A stretch of 64,000 nt of DNA from Antarctobacter heliothermus (GCF_002237555.1 NZ_CP022540.1:4345001-4409000), one strand, 5' to 3'. Shown: positions 1 to 8,000, counted from the first letter of the stretch. A program made the numbers and translations. Notes: generated from the sequence alone by a model not told the origin.

Positions 1-805
1 AGGCGGCGCCGGCTCCACCGACACGGAACGCGACAAGGCGCTGAAAGAGGGCCGCTTCTCTGACGTTATCCGCGTCGATGAAATCCGCAAACTCAACGCG
101 TTCTTCGGCCTCTCGGCGGCGGATGGCGGGCGCCGCGTCGTCATCGTCGACAGCGCCGACGAGATGACCAATCAGGCCGCCAACGCCCTGCTGAAAATGC
201 TCGAAGAACCGCCCGCCCGCACCACGCTCTTGCTGCTCAGCCACCAACCCGCCCGCCTGCTGCCCACAATCCGCTCCCGTTGCCGCACCCTGCGCCTTGC
301 CCCACTGCCCCCGGAGGACATGGCTCAAGCACTGGCCCAAGCCGGGGCAGAGGTCGCGCCCAATGACGTCGCTCCCCTGACCACCCTTGCCGAAGGGTCC
401 GTCGGCGCGGCCATGCGGCTGCTGACCCTCGACGGGCTGGCTCTGTATCGCGAAATCCTGAAACTGCTCTCCGGCCTGCCCGCCCTCGACCGCGCCGCCC
501 TGCTGTCATTGGCGGACAGCTGCGCGGGCAAGGGAAAGGAATCGCGCCTTGATCTGGTGCTGACGCTGGCCGACCAACTGGCCGCCCGCCTCGCCCGAAC
601 CGGCGTCACCGGCCACCCCCCGCCCGAAATCATGAGCGGCGAAGGCGATATGCTGACCCGCCTCGCCCCCGATCCCGCAGCGGGCCGCCGCTGGGCCAAT
701 GTCTCACAAGAGGCAGGCGACCGCGCCCGCCACGCCCGCGCCGTGAACATCGACCCGGCGGCGCTGATCACCGACCTGTTCCTGCACCTGCAAAAAGCGG
801 CCTGA
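1..805 (+). CDS. holB: DNA polymerase III subunit delta' (5' end outside window)
   Basis: Clamp-loader subunit that helps place the sliding clamp on primed DNA. The reading frame is open from base 2, so the start and the N-terminal nucleotide-binding region lie before the window. The visible part contains the AAA+ sensor region (VVIVDSADEMTNQAANALLK followed by LEEPP) and a TIRSRC segment, both typical of delta' and DnaX relatives, then a helical C-terminal domain. An internal ATG at 164 is not the start, because the conserved frame continues upstream. It converges on the Mrp-family gene on the other strand. In alphaproteobacteria holB usually follows tmk, which would lie just outside the window. 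Confidence 0.93.
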   Translation, partial: GGAGSTDTERDKALKEGRFSDVIRVDEIRKLNAFFGLSAADGGRRVVIVDSADEMTNQAANALLKMLEEPPARTTLLLLSHQPARLLPTIRSRCRTLRLAPLPPEDMAQALAQAGAEVAPNDVAPLTTLAEGSVGAAMRLLTLDGLALYREILKLLSGLPALDRAALLSLADSCAGKGKESRLDLVLTLADQLAARLARTGVTGHPPPEIMSGEGDMLTRLAPDPAAGRRWANVSQEAGDRARHARAVNIDPAALITDLFLHLQKAA

Positions 806-912
806 CACTGGTCCCCGTCAAACGCATTGGGCGGGACATCATGCCCCGCCCCAGCTTCTTCTTTGTCCAAATACCCAAACCCGCGCCGCAGGCGCGCCAG
901 CACCGGCAGGGA

Positions 913-1977
913 TCAGACGATCCCGCTTTTGATCAGCCGATCCGCCAACTGCGCATAAGACTGCGCCATCGCACTGTCACCCAGCGCAATCGGCTGACCG
1001 CCATCGCCGCCCAGCCTTGTGTCCAGATCAATCGGCAACTGCGCCAACAGCGGCAGTCCCATCTTCTCGGCCTCCGTCACCACACCACCGTGACCAAAGA
1101 TATGACTGTCCTTGCCGCAATGCGGGCAGGTGAACACCGCCATGTTCTCGATCAGTCCTAACACCGGCGTGTTCAACGTCGCAAACGCATCCAGTGCCTT
1201 GCGCGCGTCCAGCAGCGCCACATCCTGCGGAGTCGAGACCACAATCGCCCCCGCCACCTCGGATTTCTGACACAACGACAGTTGCACATCCCCGGTGCCC
1301 GGCGGCAGATCGACAATCAGCACATCCTTGGTGCCCCACTCGACCTGCATCAGCATCTGCTGCAGCGCGCCCATCAGCATCGGCCCGCGCCAGACCACCG
1401 CCTTATCCTCGGCCAGCATGGACCCAATCGACATGACAGTGACGCCATGCGCCTCCAGCGGGATGATCGTCTTGCCGTCCGGGCTGGCAGGTTTTGCGGT
1501 CAACCCGAACATGCGCGGCTGACTGGGGCCATGAATATCCGCATCCAACAGGCCCACCCGTTTGCCCGCCCGCGCCAGCGCCACCGCCAGATTGGCCGAA
1601 ACTGTGGATTTGCCCACGCCGCCCTTGCCCGACCCGATGGCAAGGATCGTCTTGACGCCTGCGGGCTTCATCACGCCCTCTTGCGGTTTGGCGTGTCCCC
1701 CCACCTTTAGCTGTGGCGGCGCTTTGCCGGCGGTCGGCGCGCTGAGCACCGCACTGGCAGAGGTCACACCAGCGACAGAGGCCGCAGCCCGCTCTGCTAC
1801 CTGCCGCAACGGCTCCATCCGTTTGGCCGACTCGGCGCTCTGCGCCTCAATGACAAAGCGCACAACCCCGCCATCCACCCGCAAGGCTCGAATCATGTCT
1901 CTGGAAATCAGGTTTCCACCATCCGGCAATTCCACCTGTTTCAGCACTGTTTCGACGGCCGTCTTGATCTCAGACAT
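913..1977 (-). CDS. apbC: Mrp/ApbC family iron-sulfur cluster carrier ATPase
   Basis: Cytosolic P-loop ATPase of the Mrp/Nbp35 family, 354 residues, which binds and transfers Fe-S clusters to apoproteins. It has an N-terminal MIP18-like (DUF59) domain at about residues 5-80, a deviant Walker A (IGSGKGGVGKST, about 114-125), a switch region (DADIHGPSQPRMFG), Walker B-like DLPPGTGD, and a CPHC pair near residue 285 expected to bridge a cluster between two subunits. The ATG at 1977 is chosen because GAGGAAG lies just upstream and the family N-terminus (MSEIKTAVETV) starts there; the longer frame upstream is not conserved-looking. It is transcribed divergently from the DUF1127/hairpin RNA locus. 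Confidence 0.93.
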   Translation of the reverse strand: MSEIKTAVETVLKQVELPDGGNLISRDMIRALRVDGGVVRFVIEAQSAESAKRMEPLRQVAERAAASVAGVTSASAVLSAPTAGKAPPQLKVGGHAKPQEGVMKPAGVKTILAIGSGKGGVGKSTVSANLAVALARAGKRVGLLDADIHGPSQPRMFGLTAKPASPDGKTIIPLEAHGVTVMSIGSMLAEDKAVVWRGPMLMGALQQMLMQVEWGTKDVLIVDLPPGTGDVQLSLCQKSEVAGAIVVSTPQDVALLDARKALDAFATLNTPVLGLIENMAVFTCPHCGKDSHIFGHGGVVTEAEKMGLPLLAQLPIDLDTRLGGDGGQPIALGDSAMAQSYAQLADRLIKSGIV

Positions 1978-2129
1978 GATTCTTCCTCGCTCACATTCCA
2001 TTTTGGGTGGCGGTGACCTTGCGGCAACACAACCCATATCCATCTTTCTGCGCATCCATAGGGCGCTCGACGAAAAAATGAACATCATTCATATGCAATT
2101 TCTGCATGGCGGCATTGCCTATCCGTCCA

Positions 2130-2159
2130 TTGTGCAGCTGCAGCATTTGCCCCATCTTT
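2130..2159 (+). promoter_or_regulatory. Candidate heat-shock sigma (RpoH-type) promoter for the DUF1127/hairpin RNA transcript
   Basis: TTGTGC at 2130-2135 and CCCATCT at 2151-2157, separated by 15 bases, resemble RpoH-type elements (TTGAAA and CCCATNT). They lie about 43 bases before the DUF1127 start. The orthologous Rhodobacter sphaeroides locus is known to be driven by RpoHI/RpoHII, which makes the match more credible. The -35 match is only partial, and no transcription start can be seen from sequence. Confidence 0.45.
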
Positions 2160-2199
2160 AGCGCAACCAAACGAACACAAACACTGAGGCACCGAAACA

Positions 2200-2418
2200 A
2201 TGGCACTTGCAACTGCGAACATCACCAAAGCCCACGGCGGTTTGGGCGCACGATTTGCCAATTTGGTAGAGGCCCTGCAGGCCCGCGCCGCGCGCCGCAA
2301 AATCTACCGCGAAACCTATAGTGAGCTGGCATCGCTCAGCAACCGCGACCTTGCCGATCTTGGTCTGGCGCGCAGCGAAATCGGTCGCATCGCCTGGCAG
2401 GCGGCCAACGAAATCTGA
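2200..2418 (+). CDS. DUF1127 small basic protein (CcaF1-like)
   Basis: A 72-residue protein with a typical DUF1127 C-terminal half: an Arg-rich helix (ARAARRKIYRETY) followed by LASLSNRDLADLGLARSEI. DUF1127 proteins are small and basic. The Rhodobacter sphaeroides relative at the matching locus (CcaF1) binds RNA and affects maturation of the sRNAs encoded just downstream. The ATG is preceded by GAGG with a 10-base spacer. The stop codon lies only 10 bases before the first CCUCCUCCC-loop hairpin, so the mRNA and the RNA array are almost certainly one transcript. Family assignment is firm; the CcaF1-like role rests on synteny. Confidence 0.88.
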   Translation: MALATANITKAHGGLGARFANLVEALQARAARRKIYRETYSELASLSNRDLADLGLARSEIGRIAWQAANEI

Positions 2419-2428
2419 GAATACAGGC

Positions 2429-2498
2429 CGGAGCGTTCTCCTCCCTGCTCCGCCTGAACTGGTGCCGATCTTCTCCTCCTCCCTTGAGGATCGGCGCC
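2429..2498 (+). ncRNA. CcsR/cuckoo-like twin hairpin RNA, pair 1
   Basis: Hairpin 1 spans 2429-2452 (CGGAGC/GCTCCG stem, loop with CTCCTCCC). Hairpin 2 spans 2461-2498 (GGTGCCGATC/GATCGGCGCC stem with one G-U pair, loop with CTCCTCCTCCC). Eight bases separate them. The stems differ from all later copies while the loop motif is kept, so the pair looks like an old, diverged member. It starts 10 bases after the DUF1127 stop. Confidence 0.85.
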
Positions 2499-2530
2499 GC
2501 TAACAAAAGGGGCGAAAGCCTCGACTGAAT

Positions 2531-2598
2531 GCGGGATCTCCTCCCAATTGACCCGCAGACAAAGCGGCGGCACCTCTCCTCCTCCCTGGTGTCGCCGC
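2531..2598 (+). ncRNA. CcsR/cuckoo-like twin hairpin RNA, pair 2
   Basis: Hairpin 3 spans 2531-2556 (GCGGG/CCCGC, loop with CTCCTCCC). Hairpin 4 spans 2564-2598 (GCGGCGGCACC/GGTGTCGCCGC, 11 pairs with one G-U, loop TCTCCTCCTCCCT). Seven bases separate them. Upstream of hairpin 3 (2509-2522) is a short GGGGC-GAAA-GCCTC stem with a GNRA tetraloop. Hairpin 3 is unique, while hairpin 4 is identical to those of later copies. Confidence 0.85.
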
Positions 2599-2637
2599 AC
2601 CTAAATTCCGGGTCCCGATGACCCAACCGAAATGTGC

Positions 2638-2705
2638 GGTCCCTCTCCTCCTCCCTGGGACCAAACATTCGCGGCGATGCCTCTCCTCCTCCCTGGCATC
2701 GCCGC
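2638..2705 (+). ncRNA. CcsR/cuckoo-like twin hairpin RNA, pair 3
   Basis: First of the near-identical copies. Hairpin 5 spans 2638-2662 (GGTCCC/GGGACC). Hairpin 6 spans 2671-2705 (perfect 11-bp GCGGCGATGCC/GGCATCGCCGC). Both have the 13-base loop TCTCCTCCTCCCT, and the linker is AAACATTC. A small GGGTC-CCGAT-GACCC stem lies upstream at 2610-2624. Confidence 0.88.
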
Positions 2706-2745
2706 ACGCTATTTCCGGGTCCCGATGACCCGACACGCAATGTGC

Positions 2746-2813
2746 GGTCCCTCTCCTCCTCCCTGGGACCAAACATTCGCGGCGGCACCTCTCCTCCTCC
2801 CTGGTGTCGCCGC
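2746..2813 (+). ncRNA. CcsR/cuckoo-like twin hairpin RNA, pair 4
   Basis: Hairpin 7 spans 2746-2770 (GGTCCC/GGGACC) and hairpin 8 spans 2779-2813 (GCGGCGGCACC/GGTGTCGCCGC). The loops are TCTCCTCCTCCCT. The second stem differs from that of pair 3 at positions that remain paired on both arms, which supports selection on structure. Confidence 0.88.
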
Positions 2814-2851
2814 ACCTAATTCCGGGTCCCGATGACCCAACCGAAATGTGA

Positions 2852-2919
2852 GGTCCCTCTCCTCCTCCCTGGGACCAAACATTCGCGGCGATGCCTCTCC
2901 TCCTCCCTGGCATCGCCGC
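2852..2919 (+). ncRNA. CcsR/cuckoo-like twin hairpin RNA, pair 5
   Basis: Hairpin 9 spans 2852-2876 and hairpin 10 spans 2885-2919, with stems of the same sequence as pair 3. It starts exactly 214 bases after pair 3, showing the higher-order dimeric repeat. Confidence 0.88.
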
Positions 2920-2959
2920 ACGCTATTTCCGGGTCCCGATGACCCGACACGCAATGTGA

Positions 2960-3027
2960 GGTCCCTCTCCTCCTCCCTGGGACCAAACATTCGCGGCGGC
3001 ACCTCTCCTCCTCCCTGGTGTCGCCGC
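2960..3027 (+). ncRNA. CcsR/cuckoo-like twin hairpin RNA, pair 6
   Basis: Hairpin 11 spans 2960-2984 and hairpin 12 spans 2993-3027, with stems of the same sequence as pair 4 and starting 214 bases after it. The preceding spacer is of the ACGCTATTTCC type, as in pair 4. Confidence 0.88.
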
Positions 3028-3065
3028 ACCTAATTCCGGGTCCCGATGACCCAACCGAAATGTGA

Positions 3066-3133
3066 GGTCCCTCTCCTCCTCCCTGGGACCAAACATTCGC
3101 GGCGATGCCTCTCCTCCTCCCTGGCATCGCCGC
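3066..3133 (+). ncRNA. CcsR/cuckoo-like twin hairpin RNA, pair 7
   Basis: Hairpin 13 spans 3066-3090 and hairpin 14 spans 3099-3133, identical in stem and loop to pairs 3 and 5 and again 214 bases downstream of pair 5. Confidence 0.88.
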
Positions 3134-3173
3134 ACGCTATTTCCGGGTCCCGATGACCCGACACGCAATGTGA

Positions 3174-3241
3174 GGTCCCTCTCCTCCTCCCTGGGACCAA
3201 ACATTCGCGGCGATGCCTCTCCTCCTCCCTGGCATCGCCGC
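3174..3241 (+). ncRNA. CcsR/cuckoo-like twin hairpin RNA, pair 8 (chimeric copy)
   Basis: Hairpin 15 spans 3174-3198 and hairpin 16 spans 3207-3241. The spacer before it is of the pair 4/6 type, but the second stem is GCGGCGATGCC/GGCATCGCCGC as in pairs 3, 5 and 7. It therefore looks like a recombinant of the two unit types. Confidence 0.87.
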
Positions 3242-3254
3242 ACCCTTATCGTTT

Positions 3255-3286
3255 CGAGGCCCCTCTCCTCCTCCCTGGGGCTCTCG
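3255..3286 (+). ncRNA. Terminal single CCUCCUCCC-loop hairpin (hairpin 17)
   Basis: CGAG-GCCCC pairs with GGGGC-CTCG around a single bulged T (9 pairs), with the same TCTCCTCCTCCCT loop. It lies 13 bases after hairpin 16 and 7 bases before the terminator stem. It has no partner hairpin of the same type; the terminator stem-loop may act as its second structure in the mature RNA. Confidence 0.8.
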
Positions 3287-3293
3287 TTGACTC

Positions 3294-3325
3294 AACCCGC
3301 GATGCTTGTCATCGCGGGTTTTTTT
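3294..3325 (+). terminator. Intrinsic terminator of the DUF1127/hairpin RNA transcript
   Basis: Perfect 11-bp stem AACCCGCGATG/CATCGCGGGTT with a CTTGT loop, followed by a run of seven T (3319-3325). It closes the array and separates it from valS. Confidence 0.92.
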
Positions 3326-3449
3326 CCGTGCTTTCCCCCGTTCTGGACCCGCCGTGGCCGCCCTCGGACAGCGGCCCGGTCTCCGCGCCCCTTCCCCTTG
3401 GCGTCCACCTGTCGTAGACCCAGCGCCAACACAGACGAGGACGAGACCG

Positions 3450-6400
3450 ATGCCGCTGGAAAAGAGTTTCAACGCTGCCGAGGCCGAACCGCGCCTCACC
3501 GCCAAATGGCTGGACACAGGGGCCTTCCGCGCCGGGGCAAACCGCTCGCGCGACGAAAGTTTTACAATCATGATCCCGCCGCCGAACGTCACCGGCGCGC
3601 TGCATGTGGGCCATGCGTTCAACAACACGCTGCAGGACATCCTGACCCGCTGGCACCGGATGCGCGGCTTTGACACGCTCTGGCAGCCCGGACAGGACCA
3701 CGCGGGCATCGCGACCCAGCTGCAGGTCGAGAAAAAGCTCAAAGCCGAAGAAGGCAAGCGCCGCACCGATCTGACGCGCCCCGAATTTCTGGACAAGGTC
3801 TGGGAATGGAAAGGCCAATACGGCGGGACCATCATCAACCAGCTGCAGCGCCTCGGCTGTTCCTGCGACTGGGACCGCAACGCCTTTACCATGGCGGGCG
3901 CGCCGGGTGACCCGAAGACGGGGCATGAAAACAGCCCCAACTTTCACGACGCCGTCATCAAGGTCTTTGTCGACATGTTCGACAAGGGGCTGATTTATCG
4001 CGGCAAACGCCTCGTGAACTGGGACCCGCATTTTGAGACCGCGATTTCCGACCTTGAGGTCGAGAACATCGAAACCCCCGGCCACATGTGGCACTTCAAA
4101 TACCCGCTCGCCGGTGGCGTCACCTATATGTACGAGGAAAAGGACGAAGAGGGCAAAACCGTCTTCTCCGAAGAACGCGATTACATCTCCATCGCCACCA
4201 CCCGCCCCGAAACCATGCTGGGCGATGGTGCCGTTGCCGTACACCCATCGGACGAACGCTATGCCTCGATCGTTGGCCAACTCTGCGAAATCCCCGTCGG
4301 CCCGAAAGAGCACCGCCGTCTGATCCCGATCATCACCGACGAATACCCCGACCCCACCTTTGGCTCGGGCGCGGTCAAGATCACCGGCGCGCATGACTTC
4401 AACGACTACCAGGTCGCCAAGCGCGGCGGCATCCCCATGTACCGCCTGATGGACACCCGCGCCCAGATGCGCGACGACGGCGCGCCCTACGCCGAGGCCG
4501 CCGCGATCGCCATGAAGGTGGCCCAAGGCAAACAAACCCTGACAGAGGCCGAGGCCGACGCCATCAACCTTGTCCCCGACCACCTGCGCGGCCTCGACCG
4601 GTTTGAGGCCCGCGAAAAGGTCATCGCCGAGATCACCGCCGAGGGCCTGGCCGTCATGACGACGTCGGACGACCCCCGCCTTGGCCCGCAGAAAAAGCTA
4701 AAAAAAGGCGAGGAACCGCCCGCCGTCACCCCCGCCCCGCTGGTCGAATCCAAGCCGATCATGCAGCCCTTTGGCGACCGCTCCAAGGTCGTCATCGAAC
4801 CGATGCTGACCGACCAGTGGTTTGTCGAAACCTCTGAAATCGTTGGCCCCGCGCTGGATGCCGTCCGCAGTGGCGACATCAAGATCATGCCGGAATCGGG
4901 CGAGAAAGTGTACTACAACTGGCTCGACAATATCGAACCATGGTGCATCTCACGCCAGTTGTGGTGGGGCCACCAGATCCCGGTCTGGTACATCCCCGGC
5001 GAAGAGGACTGGTACCCGATCTGCGCCGCGAACGAATCCGAAGCGTTGGACAAGGCCCGCGCCATTTCCGCCGAAGGCACCGAATTCCGCATCGTCGAGA
5101 ACGCTCAAGAGGCGGCTGAGGTGCTCGAAGACCTCCGCGAGCACATGCATCTGCGCACCGAAGGCCGCATTCGCACCGCCGATAGCCCCGCGCAACTGCC
5201 CATGTTCCGCGACCCCGACGTGCTGGACACATGGTTCTCATCCGGTCTCTGGCCCATCGGCACCCTTGGCTGGCCCGAGCAAACCGATGAACTCAAACGA
5301 TTCTTCCCGACCTCCGTGCTGATCACCGGGCAGGACATCCTGTTCTTCTGGGTGGCGCGGATGATCATGATGCAGCTTGCCGTCGTCGATCAGATCCCCT
5401 TCCACACCGTCTACCTGCACCAGCTCGTCCGCGACGAGAAGGGCAAGAAGATGTCGAAAACCACCGGCAACGTCATCGACCCGCTGGAGATCGTTGACGA
5501 CTACGGTGCCGACGCGCTGCGCTTTACCAATGCCTCGATGGCTTCTATCGGTGGCGTGCTGAAACTCTCGGTCGACCGCATCGCGGGCTACCGCAATTTC
5601 GGAACAAAACTCTGGAACGCCTGCCGCTTTGCCGAGATGAACGGCGTTTTCGAGGGCCACGCCACCCGCGCCGAGGCCCCGCAGGCCGCGCAAACCGTGA
5701 ACAAGTGGATCTTGGGTGAAACCGCCCGCGTGCGCGAAACCGTGGATCTGGCGCTGACCGAATACCGCTTCAACGATGCGGCCAACGCGCTTTATGCCTT
5801 CACTTGGGGCAAGGTCTGCGACTGGTACGTCGAATTCGCCAAACCCCTGTTCGACGCGCAGGATGAGGCCGTCGTGGCCGAGACCCGCCAGACGATGGCA
5901 TGGGTGCTGGACCAGTGCCTGACCCTGCTGCACCCGATCATGCCCTTCATCACAGAGGAACTCTGGGACACGCTGGGCGCGCGGTCCAAACTGCTGGTTC
6001 ACGCCGATTGGCCGACCTATGCCGCCGCCGACATGGTCGACCCGGCCGCTGAGGCCGAAATGTCATGGGTTATCGCCCTGATCGAAGGCGTCCGGTCGGC
6101 GCGCGCGCAAATGCACGTCCCCGCGGGCCTTTATGTGCCGATGCTGGTCAAGGGCATCTCTGCCGACGAACAGGCCGCGTGGGACCGCAATGAGGTGCTG
6201 ATCAAGCGCCTCGCCCGGATCGAGGGGCTAGAGGCGGTCGCCGACTTCCCCAAAGGCTGCGTGACCGTCCCCGTGGGCAACGCCACCTTTGGCCTGCCGC
6301 TGGCCGACATCATTGATGTAGGCGAAGAAAAGGCCCGTCTGGAAAAGACCCTTGGCAAGCTGGGCAAGGAAATCGGCGGACTTAAAGGCCGGTTGAACAA

Positions 6401-6524
6401 CCCCAAATTCGCCGTCTCCGCCCCGCCGGAAGTGGTCGAAGAAGCCCAGGAAAACCTCCGCCTGCGCGAAGGCGAAGAGGCCAAGCTGAAAGAAGCGCTG
6501 GCGCGACTGGCCGAAATCGGCTGA
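3450..6524 (+). CDS. valS: Valine--tRNA ligase
   Basis: Class I aminoacyl-tRNA synthetase that charges tRNA-Val, cytosolic, 1024 residues (long, as usual in alphaproteobacteria). The HIGH-type signature is [15 protein letters not shown] (about residues 43-57). The KMSKS-type loop reads KMSKT near residue 666, with a conservative Thr in the last position. The editing domain lies between them, and the C-terminal 70 residues form the usual coiled-coil tRNA-binding arm ([19 protein letters not shown]). The ATG at 3450 follows GAGG and matches the family N-terminus; the frame runs upstream to 3306 without a plausible start. A strong terminator follows. Confidence 0.96.
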   Translation: MPLEKSFNAAEAEPRLTAKWLDTGAFRAGANRSRDESFTIMIPPPNVTGALHVGHAFNNTLQDILTRWHRMRGFDTLWQPGQDHAGIATQLQVEKKLKAEEGKRRTDLTRPEFLDKVWEWKGQYGGTIINQLQRLGCSCDWDRNAFTMAGAPGDPKTGHENSPNFHDAVIKVFVDMFDKGLIYRGKRLVNWDPHFETAISDLEVENIETPGHMWHFKYPLAGGVTYMYEEKDEEGKTVFSEERDYISIATTRPETMLGDGAVAVHPSDERYASIVGQLCEIPVGPKEHRRLIPIITDEYPDPTFGSGAVKITGAHDFNDYQVAKRGGIPMYRLMDTRAQMRDDGAPYAEAAAIAMKVAQGKQTLTEAEADAINLVPDHLRGLDRFEAREKVIAEITAEGLAVMTTSDDPRLGPQKKLKKGEEPPAVTPAPLVESKPIMQPFGDRSKVVIEPMLTDQWFVETSEIVGPALDAVRSGDIKIMPESGEKVYYNWLDNIEPWCISRQLWWGHQIPVWYIPGEEDWYPICAANESEALDKARAISAEGTEFRIVENAQEAAEVLEDLREHMHLRTEGRIRTADSPAQLPMFRDPDVLDTWFSSGLWPIGTLGWPEQTDELKRFFPTSVLITGQDILFFWVARMIMMQLAVVDQIPFHTVYLHQLVRDEKGKKMSKTTGNVIDPLEIVDDYGADALRFTNASMASIGGVLKLSVDRIAGYRNFGTKLWNACRFAEMNGVFEGHATRAEAPQAAQTVNKWILGETARVRETVDLALTEYRFNDAANALYAFTWGKVCDWYVEFAKPLFDAQDEAVVAETRQTMAWVLDQCLTLLHPIMPFITEELWDTLGARSKLLVHADWPTYAAADMVDPAAEAEMSWVIALIEGVRSARAQMHVPAGLYVPMLVKGISADEQAAWDRNEVLIKRLARIEGLEAVADFPKGCVTVPVGNATFGLPLADIIDVGEEKARLEKTLGKLGKEIGGLKGRLNNPKFAVSAPPEVVEEAQENLRLREGEEAKLKEALARLAEIG

Positions 6525-6546
6525 CGATCCAGACCGCAGACATGAA

Positions 6547-6575
6547 AAGGCCGGGCAACGTGCCCGGCCTTTTTT
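6547..6575 (+). terminator. Intrinsic terminator after valS
   Basis: Perfect 11-bp stem AAGGCCGGGCA/TGCCCGGCCTT with an ACG loop, followed by a T run. It begins 22 bases after the valS stop. Confidence 0.92.
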
Positions 6576-6650
6576 GTTGCCTGCGGGTTTGGGTGCTCTG
6601 TGACGGCAAAGCTTTTGACATCTTTGGTGGGGCGTTGCGGGCTGGTCGGA

Positions 6651-6676
6651 GAGATATGCGCGAAAGTTGGTGATGC
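6651..6676 (+). repeat. Left terminal inverted repeat of the IS256 element
   Basis: GAGATATGCGC and AAGTTGGTGA blocks match the reverse complement of 8001-8026 with three differing positions. The target duplication CTGGTCGGA immediately precedes it. Confidence 0.9.
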
Positions 6677-6745
6677 CCTGAGGGGCGACATATCATGGCG
6701 GTGTCGAAGCGCCGTCAATTCTCAACCGAGAAAGGGATATGCCAC

Positions 6746-7996
6746 ATGCAAGAGAATACCATCACCCAGCTATCTGATCCATCCGGGATTTCGCCGGACC
6801 CGCTGACCGACCTCATCCGGGACGGCGCGCGCAAGCTGATCGAGCAGGCGATTGAGGCGGAACTGTCCACGCTGCTTGGCGCCTTTGCCGATCACAAGCT
6901 TGAGGATGGTCGCGCAAGACTGGTTCGTCATGGGCACCTGCCCGAGCGTGAGATTTTGACCGGTGTCGGGCCTGTTGCCGTGACGGTGCCGCGTGTGCGG
7001 GACCGCAAGCCGGGCACGGACAAGATCGCGTTCACGCCCAGCATCCTGCCGCGGTATCTGCGCAAGGCAAAGTCGGTCGAAGAGCTGCTGCCCTGGCTTT
7101 ACCTGAAGGGCGTGTCCACCGGCGATTTCAGTGAGGCGCTTGCCGCCCTGCTGGGGCCACACGCCAAGGGCCTCTCGGCCACTACGATCACGCGGCTGAA
7201 AGCGGACTGGTGGTCCGAGTACGAGGCCTGGGAAAAGCGTGACCTCGGCACCCGGCGGTTTCTCTACATCTGGGCCGACGGCGTCTATTTCAAGCCGCGA
7301 AGGGCCGAGGAAAAACAATGCGTTTTGGTGATCGTGGGTGCGGATGAATACGGCCGCAAGGAGCTGCTGGCCATGACCGACGGCTTCCGCGAAAGCACTC
7401 AGAGTTGGCGCGAGGTTCTGCTCGATCTCAAACGCCGCGGACTGAAGCAGGATCCCAAGCTCGCCATAGGCGACGGCGCCCTGGGGTTCTGGGCGGCACT
7501 GCGCGAGGTCTTCCCCTCGACACAGGAGCAGCGGTGCTGGCTCCACAAAACCATGAACGTGCTCAACGCGCTGCCGAAATCGGTGCAAGCCAAGGCCAAG
7601 GCGCACCTGCACGACATCTGGCAGGCCGAAACCCGAGCCGCGGCGTCGGCCGCCTTCGACTTCTTCGTCGATGCCTACGGCGTGAAATGGGACAAGGCAG
7701 TCGCCAAGTTGGTCAAGGATCGGGATGCACTACTGACCTTCTACGACTACCCGGCCGAACACTGGAAACACATCCGGACGTCAAATCCGATCGAGAGCAC
7801 GTTCGCCACCGTCAGACACAGGACGAAACGCACCAAGGGCTGCCTCAGCCGCAAGACTGGGCTCGCCATGGCTTTCCGGCTGATGATGTCTGCTCAGACG
7901 AAATGGCGAAAACTCGACGGGCGGAATCGCCTCCCGGAGGTCATCAGCGGGGTTGAGTTCCGCGACGGCGTCCGCCAACTTCAAAACGCCGCCTGA
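6746..7996 (+). CDS. IS256-family transposase
   Basis: DDE-type transposase of about 416 residues, which catalyses movement of the surrounding element. The Mutator/IS256 catalytic residues can be read: the first Asp in YIWADGVYFK, the second in AIGDGALGFW, and the Glu in SNPIESTFATVRHRTKRTKG. The QRCWLHKTMNVLNALPK segment between them is also typical. The ATG at 6746 (MQENTITQL) fits the family length; an upstream in-frame ATG at 6695 would add 17 residues. No frameshift or internal stop is present, so the enzyme appears functional. The stop lies 4 bases before the right inverted repeat. Confidence 0.95.
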   Translation: MQENTITQLSDPSGISPDPLTDLIRDGARKLIEQAIEAELSTLLGAFADHKLEDGRARLVRHGHLPEREILTGVGPVAVTVPRVRDRKPGTDKIAFTPSILPRYLRKAKSVEELLPWLYLKGVSTGDFSEALAALLGPHAKGLSATTITRLKADWWSEYEAWEKRDLGTRRFLYIWADGVYFKPRRAEEKQCVLVIVGADEYGRKELLAMTDGFRESTQSWREVLLDLKRRGLKQDPKLAIGDGALGFWAALREVFPSTQEQRCWLHKTMNVLNALPKSVQAKAKAHLHDIWQAETRAAASAAFDFFVDAYGVKWDKAVAKLVKDRDALLTFYDYPAEHWKHIRTSNPIESTFATVRHRTKRTKGCLSRKTGLAMAFRLMMSAQTKWRKLDGRNRLPEVISGVEFRDGVRQLQNAA

Positions 7997-8000
7997 TCAC

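Larger units (their letters stand above)
2429..3286 (+). repeat. Tandem hairpin array with 106/108-bp units in a 214-bp dimeric repeat
   Basis: Seventeen hairpins share a CTCCTCC(TCC)C loop. From 2638 the units start at 2638, 2746, 2852, 2960, 3066 and 3174, so spacing alternates 108 and 106. Each unit holds a spacer with a small GGGTC/GACCC stem, a 6-bp stem hairpin, the linker AAACATTC and an 11-bp stem hairpin. Near identity between copies implies recent amplification or gene conversion. Open frames on both strands here are by-products of the repeat and are not annotated. Confidence 0.93.

Noticed and set aside
820..870. GGGCGGG/CCCGCCC repeat between holB and the Mrp-family gene as a terminator
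   Set aside because: The stem is only 7 pairs, the loop is long and no T run follows in either direction, so the support is too weak to annotate.
2021..2043. Alternative promoter TTGCGG ... CCCATAT upstream of the DUF1127 gene
   Set aside because: The two elements are only about 8 bases apart, too close for any sigma factor of the RpoH or RpoD type.
2638..3241. CRISPR-like array
   Set aside because: Regular spacing is present, but the whole 106/108-base unit is repeated with no unique spacers, and there are no cas genes. Hairpin RNA units explain it.
2336..3243. Overlapping minus- and plus-strand frames through the hairpin array with repeated peptide motifs
   Set aside because: They arise from the tandem repeat, occur in several frames with different peptides, lack ribosome sites and break the stem-loop logic that explains the region better.
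3306..3449. N-terminal extension of valS from an upstream TTG
   Set aside because: It would start inside the terminator of the RNA array; the ATG at 3450 has a ribosome site and the family N-terminus.
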